Origin: an uncultured Bacteroidota bacterium
GTDB lineage: Bacteria; Bacteroidota; Bacteroidia; Chitinophagales; Chitinophagaceae
Reading direction: 5' to 3'
Length of the DNA stretch: 62,483 nt
Assembly (NCBI GenBank): GCA_903839875.1
Contig: CAIMDZ010000149.1
Span: 1-62,483, forward strand
Part shown: positions 53,288 to 62,483 of the stretch, piece by piece
Numbering within the stretch: the first letter of the stretch is position 1
How the letters are laid out: each line of letters begins with the position of its first letter
Made by a program: the position numbers and the translations under genes
The notes under the pieces: model-generated
Databases searched by the model: none
Seen by the model: only the letters and a program-made list of their open reading frames with translations
Told to the model about the DNA's origin: nothing

Positions 53288-53806
53288 ATGAAGCAATTAT
53301 TTTTAATTCTATCCCTCTTCTTACTATTTGGCAAAGTACCCTCTTTTGCACAAAAGAGTAATGCTGCAAATGATAACCTCGAGTGGTTTACTGACCTGAT
53401 GAAAGCACAGGATAGATCCCTTGCAACCCGCAAGCCTATCTTCGGATTCTTTACAGGCAGCGATTGGTGCGGCTGGTGCCGTAAATTGCAAAATGATGTG
53501 TTCAGTAAAACATCATTCATCAAATGGGCTAAAGCAAATGTGATCCTGCTGGAACTCGATTTTCCAAGACAAAAACAATTACCTCCTGAAACAGCGCAGC
53601 AAAACGCCGGTTTGCAACAGGCATTCCAGGTTCGTGGTTATCCCACCGTCTGGATTTTCTTCATGGCACATGACACTGCCAATAATAAAATGAACATTAC
53701 ACCTCTCGGATCACTTGGTTACCCTTCAGGATCTGAACCGGGCAAGGAAGATGTAAAATTCCTTACCGATGCTAATGCTATTTTAAAGAATGGCAAGGCT
53801 AACTAA
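53288..53806 (+). CDS. Thioredoxin-like protein, secreted
   Basis: 172 residues with a signal peptide (MKQLFLILSLFLLFGKVPSF). The redox motif is C61-GW-C64 in GSDWCGWCRKLQNDVF, with a thioredoxin-fold cis-Pro region FQVRGYPTVWIFFM. The WCGWC motif is the usual one of periplasmic thioredoxin-like proteins. It probably reduces or edits disulfides outside the cytoplasm. It converges with the DUF1573 gene. Confidence 0.88.
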   Translation: MKQLFLILSLFLLFGKVPSFAQKSNAANDNLEWFTDLMKAQDRSLATRKPIFGFFTGSDWCGWCRKLQNDVFSKTSFIKWAKANVILLELDFPRQKQLPPETAQQNAGLQQAFQVRGYPTVWIFFMAHDTANNKMNITPLGSLGYPSGSEPGKEDVKFLTDANAILKNGKAN

Positions 53807-53825
53807 AAGGCAGGTAAAAGCACCC

Positions 53826-54353
53826 TTATTTTTTAATATTATTAACCATAAAAGCCCCTACTGCCGCACCAAGAGCAGTTTCCATCTTATATGGGCCCTC
53901 TTGTACGTTTGAGTAAGGCACTATTGTTCCGGCAACCAGCAATAAAGGAAAATCACCTTCAGTGGCATTCGATGTTACGTAAATCTCATTTCTAAATGAG
54001 CCTGCCCCGTCCTCGGCTCTTACCGTCACAACAATTGTTCCTTTTTTACCTGGTTTTACAGGCTTTGGGGGCCACGTGATCTGTAAATGGTGTGCAGGGC
54101 CGCTTAACTCATTTGGTGCGCTATGCATTTCATTAATTAACAATGGCCGGTTGCCTGTGTTCCGGAACTGGAAATGATACGTGGCACTTGAGTTGACTGT
54201 AATTCGCTCAAAGTCATAAACCCTTTTGGTAATGAAATTGATTTCAGGCCCTCCTGAATCTGCTGCCGGTGTTTGCGGATTGGTTGTTTGGGCGGAAGCG
54301 CCAACACAAAAAAGGGAAGAAATAACGAGTAATAACTTGAGTAGCTTTTTCAT
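53826..54353 (-). CDS. DUF1573 domain secreted protein
   Basis: 175 residues with a signal peptide (MKKLLKLLLVISSLFCVGAS). The DUF1573 immunoglobulin-like pattern is YDFERITVNSSATYHFQFRN, then TGNRPLLINEMHSAP and PGKKGTIVVTVRAEDGAGSF. This is very common in Bacteroidota. Function unknown. The C-terminal part contains a hydrophobic segment, METALGAAVGAFMVNN. Confidence 0.85.
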   Translation of the reverse strand: MKKLLKLLLVISSLFCVGASAQTTNPQTPAADSGGPEINFITKRVYDFERITVNSSATYHFQFRNTGNRPLLINEMHSAPNELSGPAHHLQITWPPKPVKPGKKGTIVVTVRAEDGAGSFRNEIYVTSNATEGDFPLLLVAGTIVPYSNVQEGPYKMETALGAAVGAFMVNNIKK

Positions 54354-54547
54354 ATCATCACGCAGTTAAGTCAGCACTGGATATAATAATACTACCACAA
54401 GGTACTACGATAATAGTTGATATTCGATATACAATATCTAAAATAAAAAAATAATCCGGCAAACAATTTCCCTTCATTACAATAGAAACAATATCTGAAA
54501 TACCTGATTGTTTATTATTTTTAGATTTTGAGACTGGAAAAAAGTAT

Positions 54548-56236
54548 ATGGAATTAACGCTTAAAAACTACGCAACCGTTTTGCCAAAAGAATTGATACT
54601 GCTGGCAGAAAAGAATAAGGTAAGAGAATGTGATGAAACAGAGAAAGGGCATTTTATCGCTTATGTTGACGATGGTAAAAACAGCTGCGACGTTTCACTA
54701 ACCTTCTTACCTAACGGTGAAATTTCCGCCCATTCATGCGATTGCAAAAACGGAAGTACTTTTTGCAGGCATAAAGCGGCGCTGCTCCTGAATTTAGCTA
54801 ATGGAAAGAAAACAAAAAAAGCAGTAAAGGCTAAGAAAAAAGAAAGTAAGTCGGAAACAATACTCAATGATGCAGAGCTTAGCGAACTTAAAGAATGGGT
54901 GAAAAGCGTGATTCAAAAAAATAAAGACATTGAACTTTCATTCATCCATTACTTCTCAGGCAAGCTGCAGGAATATACTCCCGAAGAAGTGACAAAACTG
55001 ACGAACGATGCAATCAAAGTTGTTGCCAGTAACAAAAAAAATGTAGATGTTACCCAACTGAAAAAACTTGTGGAATTGTGGACACAGGTACTTGAACCGG
55101 TTGTGCAGCAATACCTGGGAAATGTGCCCGGTGAAAAAACTTTCCTGAATTTTCATACACTACTCGAAGGCTGCCTGACGTTTCAGTCAAAGATAGACAC
55201 CACCAGTAACAAGGTAACAAAATATGTTGATGACCTCTTACAAAAGTCGCTTGAAAGCATTAATAACCTCGTGATTGAAGAAGCCTGGGATATGGCTGTA
55301 AGTTACTTTGTTCAATATATTCCCAAAGGCACGAATGCCGTCAGGATGCACTACTTGCTTCATCTGCAGAACGTTATCGCAACCAGCAGTGAAGAAAGAA
55401 AAAATAAAATAATTGATTTGCTCACAGACCTGTATGAGAAAAGCTATCCTGATGAAATATATAACGGCAATCAGTACACCAAAATCATTTTCGGACTTGT
55501 AGAGGAAAACGGCCTTTTCTCTAAGTATTACAACCTGTTCACGCCCATCCGCTATGAAAATGAATTCAACAAGAAACTGATTAAACTCCTGATTGAAAAC
55601 AATTATTTAGACCAGGCGAAAAATTATTGTATTCAGCAAATTCTAAACAATTACTATGAGGAACACAATGTTCCTTATAAGAAACTTTTGAAAACCATAT
55701 ATGCTGCGCTAAATGACGGGCAGAATCTTGCAAAAATAACGGCAGAACTCTTTCCTTATACCTTCGATTTCGATGACTACATCTTCATTATTAAACGCCT
55801 GACTGATGAAGAAGCAAAAAAATGGCGTACAAAAATAATATCACGTGCCAGTAATGCAAGACGCAACAGGAACTCCCAGGCAAATGAATTTATTTTTAGC
55901 CTAATGGACTATGAACAAAGCTATAAGAAGATGATCGGGTACATTGACTCATATACTCCGTACGCCACTATTCTAAAATATTTCGAACCCATATTCCAGG
56001 CTGACAAAACCGGGTTCATGTCCATCCTCCTGCGAAAGACGGACGATAGCTGGTTGTATAGAGAAAGTGATGAGAAAGACAGGGAGTGTTTCCCGGAATT
56101 GTTTGCAATTGCTGAAAAACTTTATACCGCAAACTATTTAAGAACGGTTATCGCCCAGTCTGAAAAAGACAGGTGGTATTCAACAAATCACTTTGTCCGG
56201 TATGCAAAGGAACGGTTAGCTGATAAGCAGCAATAA
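54548..56236 (+). CDS. SWIM zinc-finger protein
   Basis: 562 residues. The SWIM finger is C64-x-C66-x6-C73-x-H75 in AHSCDCKNGSTFCRHKAALL. A Lys-rich linker and then about 450 helical residues follow, perhaps a helical repeat. SWIM fingers bind DNA or protein; the large uncharacterised C-terminus is common to the family. No enzymatic motif was seen. It is a stand-alone gene. Confidence 0.8.
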   Translation: MELTLKNYATVLPKELILLAEKNKVRECDETEKGHFIAYVDDGKNSCDVSLTFLPNGEISAHSCDCKNGSTFCRHKAALLLNLANGKKTKKAVKAKKKESKSETILNDAELSELKEWVKSVIQKNKDIELSFIHYFSGKLQEYTPEEVTKLTNDAIKVVASNKKNVDVTQLKKLVELWTQVLEPVVQQYLGNVPGEKTFLNFHTLLEGCLTFQSKIDTTSNKVTKYVDDLLQKSLESINNLVIEEAWDMAVSYFVQYIPKGTNAVRMHYLLHLQNVIATSSEERKNKIIDLLTDLYEKSYPDEIYNGNQYTKIIFGLVEENGLFSKYYNLFTPIRYENEFNKKLIKLLIENNYLDQAKNYCIQQILNNYYEEHNVPYKKLLKTIYAALNDGQNLAKITAELFPYTFDFDDYIFIIKRLTDEEAKKWRTKIISRASNARRNRNSQANEFIFSLMDYEQSYKKMIGYIDSYTPYATILKYFEPIFQADKTGFMSILLRKTDDSWLYRESDEKDRECFPELFAIAEKLYTANYLRTVIAQSEKDRWYSTNHFVRYAKERLADKQQ

Positions 56237-56384
56237 TAGAATCATTAATAATTGTTTTTTTACCTAAGAAGCTAACCACCTTTTTGTCTTCCGCTTCCCT
56301 TTCCCGATAATCTCTCCCGATGGTCATATTATCATACCAAATTGAGAACTCAGGAGTATGGAGAAAATCGCATGATACAAAATT

Positions 56385-56412
56385 AAAAACCGCCCCAAAA
56401 TCTGAGGCGGTT
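56385..56412 (-). terminator. Terminator after the giant T9SS gene
   Basis: On the minus strand, AACCGCC-TCAGATTTTGG-GGCGGTT is followed by TTTAATTT. It lies 24 nt after the stop of the 56436 gene. Confidence 0.7.
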
Positions 56413-56435
56413 CACTATTGTTCAATTAACTATTG

Positions 56436-59400
56436 TTATCTCTTCACTACAATATGGAACACTGTATTCTGTCCACCTGCAGCAAGGTTCAGCAAATACA
56501 TGCCGTTGGCCAAAGTATTTCCCAGTATCAGTTGTTCATTAATAATCCCATTTTGTGCATTGAATTGCTTCCTGTATACCACCTGGCCTGCCATATCTCT
56601 CATTTCCAGCGATACCGTTTCATCCGTTGTAGTACCAAGTGAGCCCATTATGGTAAACTCGCCGCTTGTAGGATTGGGGAACAATTCCATGCGCTCATTA
56701 CTGCCATTGGTAACCGACCCCACACCTGTATTGCATTGACTGTGCGGAAGAACAATTACTGTACGGGTACCGTATACAATGCCACAGGCGTTAGTGACTG
56801 AGTAGCTGATAATGGTAGAGCCCGTGTTAACCCCTGTAACAGTTCCGTTTGTTACAGTAGCTATAAACGAGTTGGCGCTTGTCCACGAACCACCGCTCAC
56901 ATTCGCCGACAGCACAATAATAGCGCCGGGGCATACTGTAGTATCACCTGTAACCGGGGGATGAAGCGGATCAATTTGTATAGAACTTCTGGCAGTATCA
57001 GTGCCGCAGCTGTTAGTTACAACATAGCTGATTGTTACTGTTCCGGGTAATATTGCAGTAACATAACCTGCGGCATCTATTGTTGCCCCTGCTGTATTAC
57101 TGCTGAACCACGAACCTCCGGCAGCAGCATCATTCAGCGTAATGTGCGCCCCCTGGCAAACAACACCCGGCCCGGTCACAGGATCTGCAATTGCCAGCGG
57201 ATTTACAGTTACAGTAGCCAAAGCCATAGCGGTTGAACCGCAGGCGCCGGTAACTATGTAAACTATAGTATCAACACCCGGTGATACACCAAACACCTTA
57301 CCGCTATCCGAAACAAATGCCGTGGTATTTGTCCGTGTCCAGGTTCCCCCTGTAATTGTATCAGTTAGTTGTATACTGTCATTCACACATATGCTGCCAG
57401 ATCCTGTAATTACCCCTGCATTTACGTTGCCAACTGCAACGGTATAGGTTGCTATATCAGTGCCGCACGAATTAGTAACTGTGTAACTGATCATATCATA
57501 ACCTGCGGAATGCCCGGTCACCAATCCGCCTGATACACTTGCATTAGCATTGCTGGCAGTCCATGTGCCGCCTCCTGTTCCGCTTGCTGTTAAGGTTATG
57601 TTGTGACCTGTACAAACGGTTGTCGGGCCTGATATAGCGCCGGCATAAGGTAATGCCAGAATGGCTATGGGTTTTGTAGTTGAAGCTATACCACAACTGT
57701 TCGTTACAATGTAAATGATGGTATCAACCCCCACGGTTACTCCGGTTACAGCTCCGCCTGCTATGGTAGCCGTACTATTCGTACTGAGCCAAACGCCTCC
57801 GGGAGAAGCATCAGTTAAAGAAATCGTTGCACCAAGGCATACAATGGGAGACCCTGCGATAGTACCTGCATCGGGTAATGGAATGGTTGTAATATTTTTT
57901 GTTGCTGCTGCGGTTCCGCACATATTGGTAACTGAGTAACTGATTGTAGCTGTACCCGCAGAAATTCCTGTTACCAGACCGGCGGACCCAACGGTTGCAA
58001 TACCCGGTGCACCGGTGCTCCAGATTCCTCCTGTTGTCAGATCAGTTAATGTAATCACAGTGCCCGGACACAAACTTGAAGCACCCGAAATACTTCCTGC
58101 ATCCGGTAATGGATTTACAGTTATTATCTTCGAAGTTGTAGCGGTGCCACAGACATTTGTAACTGAATAATGTATAAGATCAGTTCCGGAAGCAACCCCG
58201 TTTACAACTCCCGAAATATCAATTGTTGCGACTCCGGTTGAAACACTGCTCCAACTACCTCCTGGCACAGCATCACTCATGGTAATAGCGGCGCCTGCAC
58301 ATACAGTTGATGCACCTGTAATTGTTCCTGCCACCGGCAGGGGATTTACGGTAATATTGAAAGTACTATAGTTAGTTCCGCAGCTATTGGAAATAATGTA
58401 GGATATAGTTGCAGAACCGGCTGCTATTCCGGTTACCACACCTGATGAGCTGACAATAGCATTAATTAGCGAACTACTGCCCCATATTCCGCCCGGTGTA
58501 ATATCACTTAAAGCAGTAGCAGCGCCGGTACAAATACCCGGCATGCCGGTAATTGCTGCCGGAACTACCGGTAGCGGATTAACAGTTATTGTCGCGATTG
58601 CAACAGCCGTAGCACAACTGCTGGTTACTGAATAGGATAGTGTCGTAATACCCGTTGCAACACCGGTTACAATACCTGACAATGAACCGATACTGGCCGT
58701 TGCAGGCGCGTTGGATGTCCATATCCCGCCGGCTGCCACATCGCTTAGGTGAGTAGTAGCGCCCAGGCACACTGTTGATGCACCGGTAATAGTGCCTGCG
58801 TTTGGTAATGGATTCACGGTTACCAGCTTTGTTGCAACCGCTGTGCCGCAGCTATTGATAACAGTATAAGATATAATTGCTGTTCCAACAGCGACACCGG
58901 ATACCATGCCTGAGGCCGTACCAATGATTGCTGTACCCGGCGCGGCGGAAGTCCATACACCGCCACCTGCAACATCGGACAGGGTGGTAATGGTAGTTGG
59001 GCAAACCACTGCCAGGCCGCTGATGACGCCGGCATTGGGAAGCGGATTAACAGTAAGCAGCTTAGTCGCCGCCACCATGCCGCAGCTATTGGTCACTGCA
59101 TAAGATATGATGGTAGTGCCGGCTGCTACACCGGTTACAACTCCTGTTGCTATATCTATCAGAGCGGTGGAAGGTGATACAGAGGTCCAGTTTCCGCCGG
59201 CTGTCGCATCGCTCAGTGTTGTGGTTGCTGTCGGACATACCGTTGCCGAACCGGTAATCGTATTGACACTTGGTAGCGGATCAACAGTCACAACCGCTGT
59301 AGTTACTGCCGTACCGCAACTGTTGGTTACTGAATAAGATATAGTAGTAGTGCCGGCGGCTACTCCTGTTACGTTGCCCGACAATGAACCTATCGTCGCT

Positions 59401-62219
59401 TTCGACGGGGTCACTGAAGTCCATACTCCTCCCGGCGAAACATCAGCCAGCAGTGTTGTAGCGGCAGGGCAAACTTCCGGTACACCGGTAATTGTGCCGG
59501 CGTCAGGCAACGGATTTACTGTAACCACTGCTGTTGATGTGGCAGTACCGCACACATTGGTTATTGAATAAGTTATGTGTGCTGTGCCGGCGGCTACTCC
59601 CGTTACAACACCGGTAAATAAATCAATAGACGCCTTTGATGGAGCATCTGATGTCCAGGTTCCTCCAGGCATCGCGCCTCCGCTATGACCAAGCGTTGTG
59701 GTAGCGCCGGGGCAAACAGTTAACGTTCCGCTTATTGATCCTGCAGTTGGCAGCGGGTTGACGGTAACTATAGTACTTGTTCCCGCTGTACCGCAACTGT
59801 TGGTTACCGTATAAGATATCGTGGTAGTGCCGGCCCCAACTCCTGTTACAACCCCTGACGTTGAATTGACCGTAGCCCTTGCTGGTATTACAGAAGTCCA
59901 AACCCCGCCGGCTGAGCCGTCGCTCAGGGTGGTAGTGGCGCCGGGGCAAACAGTTGCCGTACCGCTTATGGCGCCTGCGTTTGGCAGCGGATTTACCGTT
60001 ACCACAACTGTCGCTGCTGCTGTACCGCAACTGTTGGTTACCGAATAAGATATGGTAGTGGTGCCGGCATTTGATCCGGTCACAACCCCTGATGTACCGA
60101 TACTCGCAATTACAGGTGATACAGAACTCCATGTCCCTCCGGGCACTGCATCACTCAGTGTCGTTGTGGCTCCTGGGCACAGAAATGCAGTACCGGTTAT
60201 TGCACCTGAATTGGGCAAGGGATTAATAGTAACCACCGTTGTTGCGGCTGCTGTGCCGCAAATATTGGTCACCGTATAAGATATGGTGGCAGTGCCGAAG
60301 GCTACGCCTGTAACAAGACCGGAGGTTGAATTAATAGTAGCGTTTCCAGGCGAAAGTGAAGTCCAAACCCCACCCGGAGCAACATCGCTCAATGAAGTAG
60401 TGGCGGCGGGGCAAACTATTGCCGTACCGCTAATACTTCCTGCATTAGGCAGTGGATTTATTGTTACCACAGTTGTTGCAGCTACACTGCCGCAACCGTT
60501 TGTGACTGTATAAGATATAGTGGTAGTGCCCGCGGCTACTCCGGTAACAATGCCTGTTGTTGAATTAATGGTTGCGTTTGCCGGCGTTACCGACGTCCAT
60601 ACACCGCCACCTGCACCATCACTAAGTCCGGTTGTGGCAGCAGGACAAACTGATGCCGTGCCTGTTATACTACCCGCCACAGGCAGTGGGTTAACTGTTA
60701 CAACGGTATTAACTGTCGCACAACCATTATTCAGGTTATAAGTTACGGTAGTTGTGCCTGGTGTCAGACCGGTAACAACGCCCGTTGATGAACCTATGGA
60801 ACCAATAGCAGGGCTGCCGCTCGACCAGGTACCACCTGCGGGAGTAGAGTTCAATGTTGTGGTTGCAGCTCCTGCACAAACGGTGACAGTACCTGTAATA
60901 GCTGTCGGAATGGGATTTACCGTCGCTATTACTGTAGTACGTGTAGACTTGATGGCCTGCGTAGTTATGTTCCAGTTGTAAAAATAACAGCGTTGCCCCA
61001 GACCGGTATAGGCCTGACCAACAGCCGCATCACCTGATTGGCTATAGCCGCCTCCGGTTGCCGGGTAAGGACCATAAACCGTTATCGCACCACGGTATAT
61101 CTGGGCATCTGTAGCTGGCAGTTGAACACCGGTTCCGCCAACGCGGTAGTTGCTAACACCGCCCGCAACGCTAAAATTCAACGGTACAGTTACCGGTACT
61201 GTGGCGGAACCTGCCGCAGCATAGTAGGTAGCTGCAGTTTGAAGTATTGTACCGCTGTTATCAGCAAGCACTAATATTATATTGCCGGCGGTATAAGCAT
61301 AAACATCAACAGAATTAATAGTAATCGGGTTGGTGGTAGATATCCAATGCAGGTCGGAACGCTGGTCATAGATATAGGCGCCAAGCAAAGCAACAGTATT
61401 ATCAGACAATGTACCAGTTTGGATTGTAGCAGGCTGCGATACTTCGGCATAGTAGGTAGTATTAGAGCTGATAGAAGGCGTTACAAAAGTAGTTCCGGTA
61501 CCCAAACTTGTACCGCCGCTTGAAGCGCTATACCAGTTGATGGTCCCCCCGGCAGACGGCGTTGCATTCAATGTTACAGAGCCAGTGCCGCACCTGCTGC
61601 CACCGGAGCTTGCGGTAATAGTAGGATTAACAATTGTTTGGGTGCCGGTCACAGGTGCCGAGCCGGACACCGTACCAGCAGACATAGTAACACTAAACGA
61701 GCTGATAGCAAACGTGTGACCGGTAACTGCGCCCGATCCGATAGTCGGTACAATAAAGAAATAGTAGGCGTTCACGCCCGATGCAGCCAGTGTATATGGA
61801 GTACTTAGCGTCATCGTCTGAGTGCCCACACCTGCGGCTGTAAGGGTGCCGGACGTTACAGCGGTGGAGCCAACGAGCGAATTTGCAATAGTATTTACGT
61901 ACAGTGTAAACGAGGTAATGTCGGTGGTAGCAGAATAAGTACCGGTAGTGGTAAAAGTAACGGTACTCAAATTCGATGCAGCGCCTGTCTGTACCAACGA
62001 GAAATTATAAACCGGGAAACTTACTGACGGTGCGCTGGTATATGACAACAGCGGGCTAATGCTGGATACAGGTACTGCAACACCCGCAAGCGTTGTTGTT
62101 TGACCAAAACTTGTTTTACCTGCAAAGCAGACAAGCAGAAAAAGCAACCCGGCTATCCCTGTTTTATAGGGAGAAAACAATTTAGATGCCGGCAAAAAAG
62201 TTGTTGTACAATTTCCCAT
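56436..62219 (-). CDS. Giant repeat-containing T9SS surface protein, 1927 aa
   Basis: Signal peptide within MGNCTTTFLPASKLF...TSFGQ, then a roughly 430-residue N-terminal part, then 18 repeats of about 76 residues. A repeat reads GxISGxxxVCPGATTTLSD, xxGGxWTSxxPxxATI, GxVTGVxAGTTTISYxVTNx CGTA and TVNPLP. They resemble BIG2/PKD-like adhesin folds. The end is a type A T9SS sorting domain (MELFPNPTSGEFTIMGS, then LANGMYLLNLAAGGQN). Such proteins stick out from the cell and probably act in adhesion. Two of the conserved Cys per repeat suggest an intra-repeat disulfide. Confidence 0.9.
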   Translation of the reverse strand: MGNCTTTFLPASKLFSPYKTGIAGLLFLLVCFAGKTSFGQTTTLAGVAVPVSSISPLLSYTSAPSVSFPVYNFSLVQTGAASNLSTVTFTTTGTYSATTDITSFTLYVNTIANSLVGSTAVTSGTLTAAGVGTQTMTLSTPYTLAASGVNAYYFFIVPTIGSGAVTGHTFAISSFSVTMSAGTVSGSAPVTGTQTIVNPTITASSGGSRCGTGSVTLNATPSAGGTINWYSASSGGTSLGTGTTFVTPSISSNTTYYAEVSQPATIQTGTLSDNTVALLGAYIYDQRSDLHWISTTNPITINSVDVYAYTAGNIILVLADNSGTILQTAATYYAAAGSATVPVTVPLNFSVAGGVSNYRVGGTGVQLPATDAQIYRGAITVYGPYPATGGGYSQSGDAAVGQAYTGLGQRCYFYNWNITTQAIKSTRTTVIATVNPIPTAITGTVTVCAGAATTTLNSTPAGGTWSSGSPAIGSIGSSTGVVTGLTPGTTTVTYNLNNGCATVNTVVTVNPLPVAGSITGTASVCPAATTGLSDGAGGGVWTSVTPANATINSTTGIVTGVAAGTTTISYTVTNGCGSVAATTVVTINPLPNAGSISGTAIVCPAATTSLSDVAPGGVWTSLSPGNATINSTSGLVTGVAFGTATISYTVTNICGTAAATTVVTINPLPNSGAITGTAFLCPGATTTLSDAVPGGTWSSVSPVIASIGTSGVVTGSNAGTTTISYSVTNSCGTAAATVVVTVNPLPNAGAISGTATVCPGATTTLSDGSAGGVWTSVIPARATVNSTSGVVTGVGAGTTTISYTVTNSCGTAGTSTIVTVNPLPTAGSISGTLTVCPGATTTLGHSGGAMPGGTWTSDAPSKASIDLFTGVVTGVAAGTAHITYSITNVCGTATSTAVVTVNPLPDAGTITGVPEVCPAATTLLADVSPGGVWTSVTPSKATIGSLSGNVTGVAAGTTTISYSVTNSCGTAVTTAVVTVDPLPSVNTITGSATVCPTATTTLSDATAGGNWTSVSPSTALIDIATGVVTGVAAGTTIISYAVTNSCGMVAATKLLTVNPLPNAGVISGLAVVCPTTITTLSDVAGGGVWTSAAPGTAIIGTASGMVSGVAVGTAIISYTVINSCGTAVATKLVTVNPLPNAGTITGASTVCLGATTHLSDVAAGGIWTSNAPATASIGSLSGIVTGVATGITTLSYSVTSSCATAVAIATITVNPLPVVPAAITGMPGICTGAATALSDITPGGIWGSSSLINAIVSSSGVVTGIAAGSATISYIISNSCGTNYSTFNITVNPLPVAGTITGASTVCAGAAITMSDAVPGGSWSSVSTGVATIDISGVVNGVASGTDLIHYSVTNVCGTATTSKIITVNPLPDAGSISGASSLCPGTVITLTDLTTGGIWSTGAPGIATVGSAGLVTGISAGTATISYSVTNMCGTAAATKNITTIPLPDAGTIAGSPIVCLGATISLTDASPGGVWLSTNSTATIAGGAVTGVTVGVDTIIYIVTNSCGIASTTKPIAILALPYAGAISGPTTVCTGHNITLTASGTGGGTWTASNANASVSGGLVTGHSAGYDMISYTVTNSCGTDIATYTVAVGNVNAGVITGSGSICVNDSIQLTDTITGGTWTRTNTTAFVSDSGKVFGVSPGVDTIVYIVTGACGSTAMALATVTVNPLAIADPVTGPGVVCQGAHITLNDAAAGGSWFSSNTAGATIDAAGYVTAILPGTVTISYVVTNSCGTDTARSSIQIDPLHPPVTGDTTVCPGAIIVLSANVSGGSWTSANSFIATVTNGTVTGVNTGSTIISYSVTNACGIVYGTRTVIVLPHSQCNTGVGSVTNGSNERMELFPNPTSGEFTIMGSLGTTTDETVSLEMRDMAGQVVYRKQFNAQNGIINEQLILGNTLANGMYLLNLAAGGQNTVFHIVVKR
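56770..60920. repeat. 18-copy ~228-bp coding tandem repeat
   Basis: The repeats encode the 76-residue units. Blocks such as TAAGATATGGTAGTGGTGCC and AGCGGATTTACCGTTACCAC recur nearly unchanged, with a spacing of about 225-231 bp. The middle copies (about 58700-60700) are most alike. They drive the long antisense open frames on the other strand, which are shadows. Confidence 0.85.
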
Positions 62220-62483
62220 AAGAATTGAGTTTAATGTAATGGATAAAGGTAATAATTTATTGGTTTATTTTTATGCTTTTATTTTTTTGACGAAAAGCAG
62301 GTGTTTTATTAGCTTGAGGAACTACCTGTCCCGATCCTTTTGAGGCAAAGATCTATACCCTATTCATATATTTATATATTTAAAATTGTTCTTACAAATA
62401 ATAATATATTTATAAAGCTAAAATAAAATGTAATATATTTAACATGATGTCGTATGTTGTATGCTCTATCACAGTCTGTTTTC
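62220..62483. other. AT-rich upstream region of the giant gene
   Basis: It holds no gene. The sequence is very AT-rich, with a run of TATATATTTA-type words at 62365-62445. The promoter of the giant gene is presumably here, but no convincing box could be picked. Confidence 0.35.

Noticed and set aside
58906-60741. Series of ~75-aa plus-strand frames
   Set aside because: They repeat at the adhesin repeat spacing and are antisense shadows of its tandem repeats.

Overview
The window looks like a piece of a Bacteroidota chromosome, most likely a Chitinophagaceae-like organism. The evidence is -7 boxes of the TAnnTTTG type, a GldD gliding lipoprotein, several proteins with type IX secretion (T9SS) C-terminal sorting domains, DUF3467, DUF1573 and SdpI-type genes, and intergenic palindromes such as CCCGATAGCTATCGGG. 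No search was run; family names come from motifs read in the translations.

Layout. Positions 1-12650 are ordinary chromosome: an autorepressor/immunity-like pair (SdpR/SdpI type), a ParE-like toxin-antitoxin pair, a metallopeptidase gene broken by one in-frame TAA, rpsO and pnp, a PIN-domain toxin pair, pccB, guaA and gldD. Positions 12743-42382 are an accretion zone of mobile DNA built on a tRNA-Arg(CCT) gene. Element 1 (about 12.77-29.25 kb) carries a tyrosine recombinase at its right end. It has split the tRNA gene: the old promoter and 5' half remain at 12693-12773, and the element supplies a new 5' half at 29253. Two repeat families (A about 40 bp, B about 24 bp) lie in the order B-A at the left end and A-B at the right end, as expected for integrase arm sites. 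Its cargo includes a ParB-like/DNA methyltransferase fusion with an altered catalytic motif, a structured non-coding stretch, a Crp-YceI block and a WYL-regulator cluster of about ten unfamiliar genes (19.8-25.9 kb). Element 2 (about 29.33-41.34 kb) starts with a large serine recombinase whose last codons lie antisense in the tRNA 3' half. It carries an iteron-rich region (32.8-33.3 kb), a 24-bp-arm hairpin and two T9SS-secreted proteins plus a lipoprotein. Element 3 is a serine recombinase lacking its catalytic domain (41.2-42.4 kb), again ending at a tRNA 3'-end-like sequence.

Positions 42.4-62.5 kb return to chromosome: DUF2200, a rifampin ADP-ribosyltransferase (arr), a MITE-like element and other palindromic repeats, two carotenoid genes (CruF-like and lycopene-cyclase-domain), an ABC transporter with a LolA-like protein, a triple-LCCL protein, a thioredoxin-like protein, DUF1573, a SWIM zinc-finger protein and a 1927-residue T9SS protein with 18 repeats.

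The strongest candidates for something undescribed are the WYL-controlled cluster with its nested inverted repeats, the double-sided colonisation of one tRNA gene, and the iteron region of element 2.
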